From Rapana venosa (lineage: Eukaryota; Mollusca; Gastropoda; Neogastropoda; Muricidae), in NCBI GenBank assembly GCA_028751875.1, contig CM054144.1, forward strand, positions 14,189,209 to 14,253,208: a stretch of DNA of 64,000 nucleotides, in the 5' to 3' direction. The position numbers and the translations under genes were made by a program. Shown here piece by piece: positions 22,842 through 33,012 of the stretch. The stretch's first letter is position 1. Each line of letters starts with the position of its first letter. Under the pieces are notes generated by a model, which saw only the letters and a program-made list of their open reading frames with translations, was not told the DNA's origin and did not search any database.

Positions 22842-22866
22842 GTTATTGTTGTTGTTGTTGTTATCT
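22416..22866 (+). mobile_element. SINE family 3 with (ATT)n tail
   Basis: The head AGGAAGTGGCAGGATGGTTA AGGGCGTTTGCCTGCC is tRNA-like but unlike family 1, and a box-B-like GGGTTCCATTCCCGCC follows. The middle is the family-1 body (CGGATGAGACTATAAACCG through GGCACATGAGTGCTTATTCC). After it come GCGCTATGTAAATTCC and (ATT)n/(GTT)n. The sharing of a body between different tRNA heads suggests template switching among SINEs. It looks full length. Confidence 0.85.
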
Positions 22867-22984
22867 CAATATTAGACTCTATGCCCCAACCTGCCTCACT
22901 TTCTGCCCTATTTCAGATGTTTGGGGTGGGGTTTTTTTCGTTCTTCGCCTCGAACTCCAAGGTTTACCAATTGTGAGATTTTGA
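22867..22984. other. No recognisable feature
   Basis: Short unique stretch between SINEs. Confidence 0.4.
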
Positions 22985-23330
22985 GCATGCGACCGTTATT
23001 AGCCGCCATTAGGTAGCAACATTCCAACTTCGGAGGTAAAGGTAAAGGAGTCCCATAGCCTATGTGGTCGTAGGGAATCAAGGTGTCAGAAACCTCACTT
23101 TTCTAGGGGGCCAGCATTTTGAGGGCGGCGCCCATCTCCTCTCCCTTGCTGCTTTACCTTCCCTGACCCTAAAGAGGGCAGGTACCTATTTACAGCTGTG
23201 TGAACTGGGGGACTGTACTGAAGCCAAGGAGCACAAACAGTCACCCACCCAAATGGTAACCACACTCGAGGCTGCTTAACCTTAGCTGGGGGAAAGCGAG
23301 TGCTCCGACCACTGAGCTATCCCGTTCCCA
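22985..23330 (-). mobile_element. SINE family 2, near full length
   Basis: The minus-strand head at 23,300-23,330 reads GGGATAGCTCAGTGGTCGGA with GCACTCGC. The body blocks shared with 7,021 and 15,710 are AAGCAGCCTCGAG, GTACAGTCCCCCAGTTC, GGTACCTGCCCTC and GCGCCGCCCTC. The tail is TTTACCTTTACCT. The recurring AGGTAGCAACATTCC block precedes it on the plus strand (22,985-23,032). Confidence 0.85.
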
Positions 23331-23374
23331 ACTTCTGAGATGGAGCATAAAATACGAAACCTGTGTGCATGCAT

Positions 23375-23390
23375 TATTATATATTTATAA

Positions 23391-23472
<82 letters not shown>
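23375..23472. repeat. (TA)n microsatellite
   Basis: About 90 bases of alternating TA with a few TTTA interruptions; it directly abuts a SINE. Confidence 0.95.
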
Positions 23473-23473
<1 letters not shown>

Positions 23474-23730
23474 CCATCTGTTCCTACCAGCACGAAGGGG
23501 TCTACTCTCGAAAAGCGGAACAGAATTTAGCTTGTGTACAAGATGTTCAGTGTGCGTTCGCACACGGGACCTCGGTTTATAATCTAATCTAAAGGACTTT
23601 TGGAGGGAGTTGAGTCGGTAATGATGTTAACTTCGGGGAGAAAAATCCTCTTGAATGAGATTCGAACCCGGATGAGCAGATCACTAACACAATGCGCAAT
23701 GCTCTACGCACAAGGCTATCCCGACCCCCT
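23473..23730 (-). mobile_element. SINE family 1, 3' end replaced by (TA)n
   Basis: Minus-strand head GGTCGGGATAGCCTTGTGCG, box-B-like CGGGTTCGAATCTC, GTTAACATCATTACCGAC, AGATTATAAACCGAGGTCCC, GTGCGAACGCACACTGAAC, AAATTCTGTTCCGCTTTTCG. It stops at CTGGTAGGAACAG where the TA run begins. Confidence 0.88.
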
Positions 23731-23744
23731 GTGTTTGAGTTACT

Positions 23745-23747
23745 CTG

Positions 23748-23819
<72 letters not shown>

Positions 23820-23850
23820 GTGTGTGTGTTGGTGTGTGTGTGTCGTGTGT
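23745..23850. repeat. (GT)n microsatellite
   Basis: About 38 uninterrupted GT units then imperfect ones. Confidence 0.97.
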
Positions 23851-23852
23851 GT

Positions 23853-24008
23853 TTTATCGAGGATAATAGAATAAGCAATCAAGTGGGGTTTTTTACATCC
23901 AGTTCCCTTGTGTATACGGTTTTGTAAATTTTGTCATCTGTTTCTTCAGGCACACAATGGCCTACTCTTCCGAAAGCGGAACAGGATTTAACGTATTTGC
24001 GTGCGTGC

Positions 24009-24043
<35 letters not shown>

Positions 24044-24103
24044 TATGCGCGCGCGTGTGTGTGTGCGTGTTTGTGTGTGCATACGCGCACACATGGGACT
24101 TTA
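23853..24103 (-). mobile_element. SINE family 1, 3' half, interrupted by an internal GT expansion
   Basis: On the minus strand the 3' end is clear (ACGTTAAATCCTGTTCC, GTAGGCCATTGTGTGCCTG, AAAATTTACAAAACCG, TTATTCTATTATCCTCGA). Just upstream, where normal copies have a short GTGTGCG stretch, there is a GT/GC run of about 80 bases (24,000-24,080) followed by CGCGCACACATGGGACT, which resumes the SINE. The microsatellite therefore grew inside the element. Confidence 0.75.
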
Positions 24104-24325
24104 GAATGCACACAAAGCAAAATGAAAGCTCCATTGCCAGAGGCCAAGTAAAACACATCACCTTTGAAATGAACCGTTCTATGTTCATGGTCCATTACAG
24201 ACAGTGACAGACTGCAGAAAACCCATCACTGCTGACTTCGTTTGTTTTGTTTTGTTGTTATTTCTGGCTGTAAGTGCTTTTGCGTGTAGTAATGCAAAAA
24301 CAATGCAAAACATCACTTCACACAC
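24104..24325. other. No recognisable feature
   Basis: Mixed sequence; the 269-residue frame that crosses it continues into CA and GT repeats and is not credible as a protein. Confidence 0.5.
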
Positions 24326-24525
24326 AAACGTGCGCGTGCACGCGCGCACACACACAGAGTCAAACACAGGCATACATACACACACAGATACACACCCAAT
24401 GTACCAACACACGCGCGTGTGCGCACACACAAACACACACACACACAAACACACACATACCACCACCAGCCTCTTACACACATACCAGAAAACAACACCA
24501 CCCACCTACACACACACACATACAC
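24326..24525. repeat. CA-rich repeat
   Basis: ACACAC with ACGCGC and CACCACC interruptions. Confidence 0.9.
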
Positions 24526-24715
24526 TTTTTTCAGGAGAACGTAAAATCAACCTGAAATTGCCTTTCCATACAACTAACATAAAATCAATGTATACACACG
24601 AAATTCATATTTTTTTTAAATGGAAAAATCGATTTCTATGGCGACAATCCAATGGACATCATAACAAAACACATGGACAAGATTTTGAATTTTTGTTGTT
24701 GATGTATTTTTGGGG

Positions 24716-24716
<1 letters not shown>

Positions 24717-24811
<95 letters not shown>
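24717..24811. repeat. (GT)n microsatellite
   Basis: Two GT runs separated by a single TTG. Confidence 0.97.
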
Positions 24812-24825
24812 CTTTTTCTTCTTCT

Positions 24826-25102
24826 TTTTCGAGGATACTGGAAAAAGCACTCATTGCTTTTTTACCACCAGTCCCCTCATGTATGCAGTTTTGTCAGTTT
24901 TGTCATCAGTTCCCACCGGCACAGAATGGCCTACTCTTCCTAAAAGCGGAATAGCTTTTAACGTGTGCGCAAGATGTTCTGCGTGCGTTCGCACACGGAA
25001 TCTCGGTTTATAGTCTCATCCGAAGGACTTTCTGGGAGAGTAGAGTCGGCACTGATGTTAACTCCAGAGGAAAAATCCTCTTGAACGAGATTCGAACCTG
25101 GA
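24826..25102 (-). mobile_element. SINE family 1, cut at box B by a GA repeat
   Basis: The minus strand reads, from the right, CCAGGTTCGAATCTCGTTC (box B), GGATTTTTCCTCTGGAGTTA, CAGTGCCGACTCTACTCTCC, CCTTCGGATGAGACTATAAA, through the 3' end AAGCAATGAGTGCTTTTTCC and CCTCG. The box-A part is replaced by GGGAGGGAGAGAGA at 25,103. It is one of the cleanest copies. Confidence 0.92.
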
Positions 25103-25112
25103 GGGAGGGAGG

Positions 25113-25193
<81 letters not shown>

Positions 25194-25312
25194 AGACTCT
25201 CTAGGACCAAGAGGAATAGACAGGAACAGGGTTACAGACAGAGAAAAGTGCAGACAGAGTGAAGACAGACAGACAGACAGGAAGACACTGAGACAGACAG
25301 GGAGGGAGGGAT
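25103..25312. repeat. GA and GACA microsatellite
   Basis: (GA)n to 25,190, then ACAGACAGAGA and GACAGACAGACA units. Confidence 0.92.
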
Positions 25313-26130
25313 TCATGGCACATAATAGTTAATACTTTCAGTAAGTGTATGTAGCAATGGACATCCAGCTGTGCAAACCCTTCTTGCCTAGGAGTGGATA
25401 CACTTGGACTGATGGACAGGGTTTATGTAGCACTGGTGGGGCCTGGAGGTTACGTGGTTTTTCCTCTGAAAACTGATGGCTGGAATGTGATCTTCTCTGG
25501 GAAAGAGGGTCAAGCTTTGTGCCACGCCCTGTATTTTCTCTGCGAGCAAGATGGTCTACCTTCACTGCCAGTGTCTTTGCTGTCCTGGCCTTTACAGGAA
25601 ATTCCACTTTCTGCACTAGCCTAGCCTAGCATCGCTTTGAGAGGACCAGCATTAGTCGACATCAAAAGTTTCACATGCAGACTGCAAGAAAATTCAAGGC
25701 AAAAACACAGACCACCAGTTATAAATATGCATTGATGCGCCTTCTTCTACATATCTTACAACATAATGATGTTATGATAAAGATCGCATCAATATCCATT
25801 ATCTTTCCAAAAACCGAAAACTTCCGTTCAATCCTCCATTTTTTCTCCATTTTTTCTGACCTTTCAAACTGTTCAAATGAGTGTATCTCAAAACGTTCGA
25901 AAATGGCGGCTCTGTCGATAGACCGTTCTTGCTTTAAGGCATCGTCATAGCCACAAGTCATCCTGAGGTTGTGCGAAGCCTCACTTTGTGTAAAGCTTTC
26001 AGAAAAAGAGATATATTGTTATCTTAAGTCATATTTTTGTTACGGTTTTTTTTGTTATACAGTAACTAACATCTTGCTGTTGCTGGTGCCCCCCCCCCTC
26101 CCAATACTAAGCAGTTGGGCAGCCCCCTTC
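25313..26130. other. Unique sequence, no gene seen
   Basis: Non-repetitive DNA. Frames of up to 92 codons exist but show no recognised motif, and I can see no second copy. Nothing further can be supported. Confidence 0.5.
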
Positions 26131-26137
26131 GTGTATG

Positions 26138-26147
26138 GGAATGCACC

Positions 26148-26183
<36 letters not shown>

Positions 26184-26486
26184 CTTCTCTACTCTCTCTT
26201 TCTCTCTCTCTCTCTTTCTCTCTCTCTCACTCTCTCTCTTTCTCTCTCACCTTCTCTCTCTCATCTCTCTCTCATTCTCTCTCTCACTCTCTCTTTCTCT
26301 TCTCTCTCTCTCTCTTCTCCTCTTCTCTCTCACTCTCTCCTCTTCTCTCTCTCTCCATCTCTCTCTCTCTTCTTTCTCTCTTCTTCTCTCTCTCTCACTC
26401 TCTCTCTTTCTCTCTCACTCTCTCTCTCTCTCTTCTCTTCTCTCTCTCTTCTCTCTCTCTCCTCTCCACTCTCTCTCTTTCCTCTC

Positions 26487-26524
<38 letters not shown>

Positions 26525-26536
26525 TCTTCTCTCTCT

Positions 26537-26582
<46 letters not shown>

Positions 26583-26631
26583 CTCTCTCCTCTCTCTCAT
26601 CTCTCTCTCTCTCTCTCATCCTCTCTCTTGT
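26138..26631. repeat. CT microsatellite, about 490 bases
   Basis: CTCTCT with TTCTC and CACTC variants. The long frames (up to 269 residues) that include it are Ser/Leu repeat translations on their left part; only the right end of one of them is a real LINE sequence. Confidence 0.96.
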
Positions 26632-27970
26632 TTAAATCAGGAAATACTGCTGATCCATCTAACTTCAGACCTATTTCTATATTATCAGTTCTTTCAAAAC
26701 CCTTGGAACAACATATACATAAGTGTATTCTTTCCCATCTAAACAAGTATAACCTTATACACCCAGATCAGTCGGGGTTCAGAGAACATCACTCATGCCA
26801 TACAGCTTTAACAAAACTGATAGATCGATGGTTATCAAACATAAATAAAAAGCAATTTACAGGAGAATTATTTGTTGATTTCGCTAAAGCGTTTGATGTT
26901 ATAAATCATAAACTTCTCCTTTAAAAGCTATCAGCTTACAAACTATCTCTCAGCACACTAAATTTAATCTCATCTTTTCTTTCTGATAGACAACAGAGAG
27001 TGTCTTTGAACGCATCTATCTCCAGTTTTCGTCCAAATGTTTTTGGTATACCCCAAGGCTCTGTTTTAGGTCCTTTGCTGTTCTTATTGTATATCAACGA
27101 TCTTCCTTTATTTATAGGAACTCAGTGCGAAATGTTTGCAGATGACACCACTTTAGAAATAACTAAATCAAACGCTCATGAAGTCTATGATACCATGCAA
27201 AAAAGTATTGATCACTTTGTTAAATGGACACACTTAAACCATATGGCTCTTAATCCACATAAAACTAAATTTATGTTAGTCACAAATAGACAAAAGCGAC
27301 AGAATCTTACTCAGACATTACCAGATCTTTATATTTCTAATGTAAAAGTTGACCAAGTAGCAAATCACAAAGTCCTAGGTGTAACCATAGACAATAACAT
27401 ATCATGGTCAAAACATTGTGAAAAACTTACAGCAAGTATTGCATCAAAATTGTATCAGTTTAAAAAAATAAATAACTTTTTAGACCTTCATACAAGAAAA
27501 CTATTCTATTATGCATATATTCAGTGTAATATTGATTATGGTTCTACATTGTGGGATCTAGCTAGCAAAAATATACTTAAACCGTTAATAAGTGTTCATA
27601 AAAGAGCCATCAAAATTACCATTGGCAAATCAACTTCATTAATAGCATCTGACTACAAACAAGCAAATGTTCTACCTCTCCAAGCAAAACTTTTATATAA
27701 CAAAGGGGGTTTTATGCATAAAATACTGCACGGAAATGCTCCATTTGTTCTTAAGAACATGTTTACCATTAATGAATATCGACATTCACATAAACTGAAC
27801 CTTCCTTTTACGACCATTACTCTATGCAAATCTAGTCTAAAATATTCTGGAGGATAATTTACCAGAATTCATAAGATCTGAATCAAACTTTAAAAAATTC
27901 AAAAGCAGGTTGTACAATTACCTTATGGATCTCTCTGACTTGAGCTGTCTATGTCCAAAGATGTATTGAG
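26632..27970 (+). pseudogene. CR1/L2-like LINE ORF2: reverse transcriptase and C-terminus, 5' truncated
   Basis: Translation begins in the RT fingers (DPSNFRPISIL, HPDQSGFREHHSCHTAL). It runs through motif A (FVDFAKAFDVINHKLL), a stop TAA at 26,922-26,924 in the same frame, motif B (GIPQGSVLGPLLFLLYINDL), the catalytic FADDTT near 27,138, HKVLGVTIDNNISW, and the thumb region (ACC-like YAYIQCNIDYGSTLWD). A one-base shift near 27,855 moves the frame before the C-terminal LEDNLPEFIRSESNFKKFKS. The RT core itself keeps its catalytic aspartates. Endonuclease and ORF1 are missing because the element stops at the CT repeat. Related but not identical to the minus-strand fragment at 35,415-36,124. Confidence 0.93.
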
Positions 27971-28732
27971 AACAATATTATATGCATTAATATTTTTTCC
28001 TCACTGTATCAGAGTATATTTCGTTTTGGTATATATAGCTTTGATGATACTATACTCTCAATAATCCCCCATATACATCTCTAATCTTCATCTCATTCTT
28101 CATCTCATCTCTCTCTTCGCTCATCTCTTTAAAACACAATCTATAGCCTACTCTCCTTCCCCCCCTACTTCATTGTAATCTCTGACAATTTTTTAATGTT
28201 TCAAAAATAACTCGAAAAACATTAGCGTGAATTGTCAATCACTCACCATCACTCATAAAGTTTATATGACATAAGTTATTTTGTTATGTGATGGTGTGAG
28301 ATAGGGGATGATGATAGAGGTATTTAAGATGAATGATAGTGGTGATGTTTATTGTAATATTTTGTATTACTGATTAAATTGTTGTTTAGGCTTCTTTTTC
28401 GCGAGGGATGGGTGAAAAAGTGTACTTATTCTATACCTCAGAAAAGAAATGATCGATCGTACGGCCATCGTGCTGTTGATCTCTCTTTTGTAGTCACAGG
28501 TATCTTGCAGACGAGGGATCTGGAACATGTCATTAGCTTCACCAGTGTAGCAGTCTGTTTTATTGGACATTTCGTACTAGTTACCGATTCTCTGTACTCT
28601 TCTATCTCTCTCGTGCTCAGCAACAGTGGAGAACTGCTAAGTAGTCACGCACTCTCTCAATCTCTTTCTTCTTTGAACTCATTGACGTCAGTTAACTTCT
28701 CACCGACATAACACTCCGCTCGCACCCACCAA
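27971..28732. other. AT-rich flank, possible LINE 3' UTR
   Basis: AT-rich sequence with a short inverted repeat (CTCACCATCAC near 28,243 and GTGATGGTGTGAG near 28,290). There is no clear poly-A or 3' tandem tail, so the end of the LINE cannot be set. From about 28,390 to 28,730 the sequence is unique and unassigned. Confidence 0.4.
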
Positions 28733-28945
28733 TCGAGATGGCTATAAACCGAAGTCCAGTGTACGAACGCTCGCGGAACATCTTGTGCATACGTTAAAAC
28801 CTGTTCCGCTTTTCAAGAGTAGGCCATTGTGCTGGTGGGAATGGTTAACAAAATAATCTACAAATCCTCGTACACACGGGATGTATAAAATAATAAATTA
28901 AAAAAGCACATGAGGGCTTATTCCATTATCCTCGAAATACAAGAA
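28733..28945 (+). mobile_element. SINE family 1, 3' two-thirds
   Basis: GAGATGGCTATAAACCGAAG, GTGTACGAACGCTCGCGGAA, ACGTTAAAACCTGTTCCGC, GTAGGCCATTGTGCTGGTGG, TACACACGGGATGTA and GCACATGAGGGCTTATTCC, ending at CCTCGAAATACAAG. Confidence 0.88.
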
Positions 28946-28957
28946 TGAAAATAAAAC

Positions 28958-29048
28958 ATAAAGACACACACAAACGCGCGCGCGCGCACGCACATGCGTA
29001 CACACACAAACACACACATACAACACACACACATACACACACAGAGTA
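28958..29048. repeat. CA/CGCG microsatellite
   Basis: ACACAC flanking a GCGCGCGCGCGC core (28,976-28,988); it starts straight after the SINE 3' end. Confidence 0.9.
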
Positions 29049-29139
29049 TTTGAGGCATGCAGTGGCCTTGGCAGGTTGTGGTGTCTACATGACATACAGC
29101 CTGTCACTTGGCATCCCAAGGAAGCTCTAGTCACTACCA

Positions 29140-30209
29140 CTAAAATTACTACTAAACTACACTAGACAAACACGAGGCTACACTAGACTACAACTACACT
29201 ACACTACACTGCACTACACTACACTACAACTACACTACACTACACTACATTGGACTACACAGACTACACTACACTAGACACACTACAACACACTACATTA
29301 CACTACACTGCACTACACTACACTGCACTACACTACACTGCGCTACTCTGCACTACAACTACACTACAGTGCACTAAACTAATACACTACAGTAACACTA
29401 ACAGTACAGTAACAACTAACTACACTACAACTACATATACTACACTACACTACACTACACACTTCCACTACTCTAAAATAACACTACACAACACACTACA
29501 CTACACTACACTACACTACTAACACTACACTATACTACACTACACTACAGTACACTACACAAACCCTACACTACACTACACTACCCACACTACACGACAC
29601 TACACTACCTACCCTAGAACTACACTACACTACACTACACGACACTACAGTACACTACACTACAGTACACTACACGACACTACAGTACACTACACTACAG
29701 TACACTACAGTACACTACAATACACTACAGTACACTACAGTACACTACACTACAGTATACTACACTATACTACGCACTACACGACACTACATTACACTAC
29801 AGTACAGTACAGTATACTAACACTACATTAACTACACTACACTACACTAACCCTACACTACACTACACATCACTCACTACACTACAATACACTGCACTAC
29901 ACTACACTACAATACACTACCCTACACTACACTTCACTACACTACAATACATTGCACTACACTACACGCACTAAAACTACAACACCATACCACACTAAAC
30001 TACACTACACACAACACACTACACTACACTATATACTACACTACTGTACACTACACACACTAGAGTACACTACAGTACGCTACACTTCACTACACTTCAC
30101 TACACCACACTACACTACACTACACTACACTGCACTACCCTACACTACACTACACTCCACTGCAGTATACTACACTACACTACACTAAAGTACACTACAC
30201 TACACTAAA
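29140..30209. repeat. TACAC pentanucleotide satellite, block 1
   Basis: Over 1 kb of tandem CTACA/TACAC units with AGTACACTACAG variants. The threonine/tyrosine/leucine frames in it are artefacts. The array is interrupted at 30,210 by a LINE and resumes at 32,733. Confidence 0.96.
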
Positions 30210-30226
30210 TTCATCTCATCATCATC

Positions 30227-30757
30227 TCATCTGCACCCATAACCCCCTCCGGGGTCGTAGGGGCACTGCATTGACGAACGTTGCACCAGCTGGCTCAATT
30301 TGCGGCGGTAGTGTGCAAGGGCCTGGGTTGTGGAGAAGCTCTTCCCTGTCCATTCAGTGATGTTGTCTGCCCATTTCTTCTTCTGTCTGTTTCGCCTTCT
30401 CTTCCCCTGCACTGTTCCCTGCAGTATGGTTTTGGACAGCCCATCTTATCTAGTCACATGTCCGTACCATCTGAGTTTCCTTTTCTTGACTGTGGTCAGT
30501 AAGTTTTCGTAGTGCTTTACTTGTTGGGTGATGTTTTGCAGGACTTCGTTGTTGGTAGTGTGGTCCATGTATGAAATGCCAAGGAGTCTTCTGAGGCATC
30601 TTATCTCTAGACCCTGGATCCTCCTTTGTAGATCTGCATTCAATGTCCAGGATTCGCACGCATACAGATATGTAGAGATGACTAGTGCATGCAGTAGCTT
30701 GACCTTGGTCCTGAGAGAGATGTTTCGGTCTTTCCAGATAGTCTTGAGCTTTACCAT
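30227..30757 (-). pseudogene. RTE-like LINE C-terminal region
   Basis: Two frames cover the part after the RT thumb: KLKTIWKDRNISLRTKVKLL, TYLYACESWTLNADL, LRRLLGISYMDHTTN and LRWYGHVTR in one; KKKWADNITEWTGKS and CPYDPGGGYG in the other. These blocks are conserved in the copy at 56,917-57,442. A frameshift near 30,430 separates them. Confidence 0.88.
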
Positions 30758-30762
30758 TGCTG

Positions 30763-31572
30763 CTATTGTTTGTGCAGCTCTTGCGAGGATTTCGTTTTTG
30801 AACCTTCTTCACTAATAATAGCTCCAAGGTACTTGAAGTGATCTACAACCTCAAGTTCTTTTCCACTGACTTTGATCTTGGTAGTGATTGGCTGGGCACT
30901 GTTTGTCATGAGTTTTGTTTTCTCGGCACTGATCTCCATGCCATATCTGGAGGATGTTTTGTCCAGGTGGTACACTAAGTTGGCTAGTTCCTGTTCATTT
31001 CCTGCAAGTCCGTCGATGTCATCAGCAAATCTGAGGTTGGTGATTATCCGCCCTCCAATACTAACTGTGCCAGTGTGATCTTCTAAGGCATAAGTCATTA
31101 TGTGCTCAAGGAAGACATTAAACAGTGTTGGCGATAGGAGACAGCCTTGACGAACTCCCACTGAGGTACGGAACCACTCTCCAACTATGCCTTGGAAAAG
31201 CACTGCGCTGGTGGCTTTTGTGTATAGCTCTTTGATGGTCCGAATGATCTTTTCTCCCATGTTGTATTTCTTCATCGTGGCCCATGATGCGTCGTGCCAT
31301 ACACGGTCAAACGCTTTTTTGAAATCTATGAAGACATGGCATAGTTTCTGTTGGTGCTGGCTGTATTTCTCGCACAGAACTCGCAGGTTGAATATTTGTT
31401 CTGTGGTGCTTCTGTTTGGGCGGAAGCCTGCCTGTTCTTCAGCGATGATCTTTTCTGCCCGTGGCTTTAATCTGTTCAAGATGACTTTTAACATCACTTT
31501 ACTGGCATGGCTTATGAGGCTGATCATTCGATAGTTTTGGCATTGCTGTAGATTGCCTTTCTTGGGGAGCAT
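30763..31572 (-). pseudogene. RTE-like reverse transcriptase, largest open fragment
   Basis: The 269-residue frame holds the whole RT palm: KKGNLQQCQNYRMISLIS, EEQAGFRPNRSTTEQIFNLR, motif A FIDFKKAFDRVWHD (31,291-31,333), GVRQGCLLSPTLFN, the catalytic FADDID (31,012-31,032), YGMEISAEKTKLMTN and FKYLGAIISEEGS. All three aspartates expected for polymerisation are in place. It would make cDNA from LINE RNA at a nicked target. The upstream linker is in another frame (RTYQIVKELTQQK at about 31,940), so it could only be translated as a fragment. Confidence 0.93.
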
Positions 31573-32140
31573 GATGATGAGTGATTGGGTCCAAGGTGTT
31601 TGGCCACTCTCCAGTCTGCCAGATCTTGTTGCAAATTCTTGTGAGGATGTCTGTCACTTTTTTCCCCCCGTAGTTGATCAGCTCCGCTGGGATGTTGTCA
31701 ATGCCTGCAGCTTTCCCATTTTTCAGTGATTTGATTGCTGCCTCAACCTCTTCACGAAGGATAGGAAAGTCATCATCTTCTGACGAGTCCTGACTTGTAA
31801 GTACACTGGGGTCACCTTGTGTCTGATGGTTGTAGAGCTATGAACAGTACTCTGTCCATCTGTTAATGGTATCTTTTTCCTCTGTGAGGCAGTTTCCGTC
31901 TTTGTCCTCGATGCTGGTGACTCTTGTCTGTTTCTGCTGTGTGAGCTCTTTCACAATTTGATAGGTTCTTCTGCTGTTGTTCTTGGTCAAATTTTCTTCA
32001 ATATCTGAACATTGTTTCTCAATCCATTCTTCTTTGGCCTTTTTCATGTCTTTCTTGATTTTTTGCTGATCTCTCTGTATTCCCCTGCTCCTGTTGTGTA
32101 CTTGAAACTCTTACTTCGTTTATCACACATATCCAGGATT
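31573..32140 (-). pseudogene. LINE linker between endonuclease and RT
   Basis: The minus-strand frames here read KEEWIEKQCSDIEENLTKNN, DGNCLTEEKDTINRWTEYCS, then after a stop LYNHQTQGDPSVLTSQ, and EEVEAAIKSLKNGKAAGIDN, IPAELINYGG. This is the usual RTE region before the RT fingers. One stop and one frameshift are present. Confidence 0.85.
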
Positions 32141-32732
32141 TTATCTGTGATCCATGGTTGTTTTTTTCTGGCGGTGCTTGCCAAGTAGCTCCTTTGCTGT
32201 TTCCGTCATCACTGCATTGAAACTGTTGGTTATTGTCTCTGCATCTTTATCAAGTGTAATCAGTGCAGCAAATTTTCCACCTATTTTTACATGGACGGCT
32301 TTTGCGATGGTAGGGTCCTTCAATCTTTCTAGGTTGAATTTTAGCCTGATGTTCTTAGGCTTGTTGATCTTTTTCAGCTGGATTTTAAAGTTCAAGAGCA
32401 CCAGGTCGTGGTCACTGCCCATGTCTGCACCTGGAAATGTCCTCGTCATGGCTCTGTTGATTCCAGATCTGAACCGGTTTTGTACCAGTATGTAATCAAT
32501 CTGGTTGTAATGCATGTAAAATTTCCTCTACTACTTCATCATCATGTTCTGATGTTGGCGCATAAGCTTGTACCACCGTGATGTTGAAAGGGGCTGCTTT
32601 GAGGGGGATGGTTATAAGTCTACTGGTTACTGGGCAGCAACCAAGCACTGAGTTTTTGATGTTTTTGTTGACAAGGAATCCTACGCCATTGGTGTACTTG
32701 TCTAATTCACCACTATAGTAGAGTACATGTCC
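32141..32732 (-). pseudogene. RTE-like apurinic endonuclease with internal deletion
   Basis: N-terminal part: SRLITIPLKAAPFNITVVQA, YAPTSEHDDEVVEE (32,517-32,640). It jumps directly to YNQIDYILVQNRFRSG, FPGADMGSDHDLVLLNF and GKHRQKK. Against the 54.9-55.7 kb copy, about 90 residues including the GDWNAKVG catalytic block are missing, so the endonuclease is dead. SDH, the last catalytic block, is retained. Confidence 0.9.
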
Positions 32733-33012
32733 ACACTAAACTACACTACACTATACCACACTACACTACACTACACCACACTGCAGTACACTACACTACA
32801 CCACACTGCAGTTCACTACACTACACCACACTGCAATACACTACACTACACCACACTGCAATACACTACACTACACCACACTGCAGTACACTACACACAC
32901 CACCTCACACACCACACTACACCACACTACACTACACTACACTACACTCCACTCCACTTCTCTCCACTCCACTGCAGTACACTACACTACACTACACTGC
33001 ACTACACACGGA
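32733..33012. repeat. TACAC satellite, block 2 with CTGCAG variants
   Basis: Tandem ACTACACTACACCACACTGC units, many with CTGCAGTACAC. It is the continuation of block 1 beyond the LINE. Confidence 0.95.

Larger units (their letters stand above)
30210..32732 (-). mobile_element. RTE-like LINE inserted in the TACAC satellite
   Basis: Read on the minus strand, it starts inside the endonuclease (YYSGELDKYTNGVGFLV near 32,715), loses the middle of that domain at 32,517, continues through the linker, RT and C-terminal region, and ends in a GATGAGATGATGATGAGATG tail near 30,214-30,232. ACACTAAA flanks it on both sides (30,202-30,209 and 32,733-32,740) as a possible 8-bp target duplication, though the satellite context weakens that. 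It is the same family as the copy at 54,402-57,451 (about 65-75% identical residues by eye). It is 5' truncated, frameshifted and internally deleted, so it cannot move by itself. Confidence 0.93.

Noticed and set aside
24204..25013. 269-residue plus-strand frame
   Set aside because: Mostly CA, GT and T-run translation plus an antisense SINE.
25394..25624. 76-residue frame in unique sequence
   Set aside because: No recognised motif, no splice-like edges and no second copy to test conservation.
29250..30188. Thr/Tyr/Leu-rich frames in TACAC arrays
   Set aside because: A pentanucleotide read in all frames; no protein signal.
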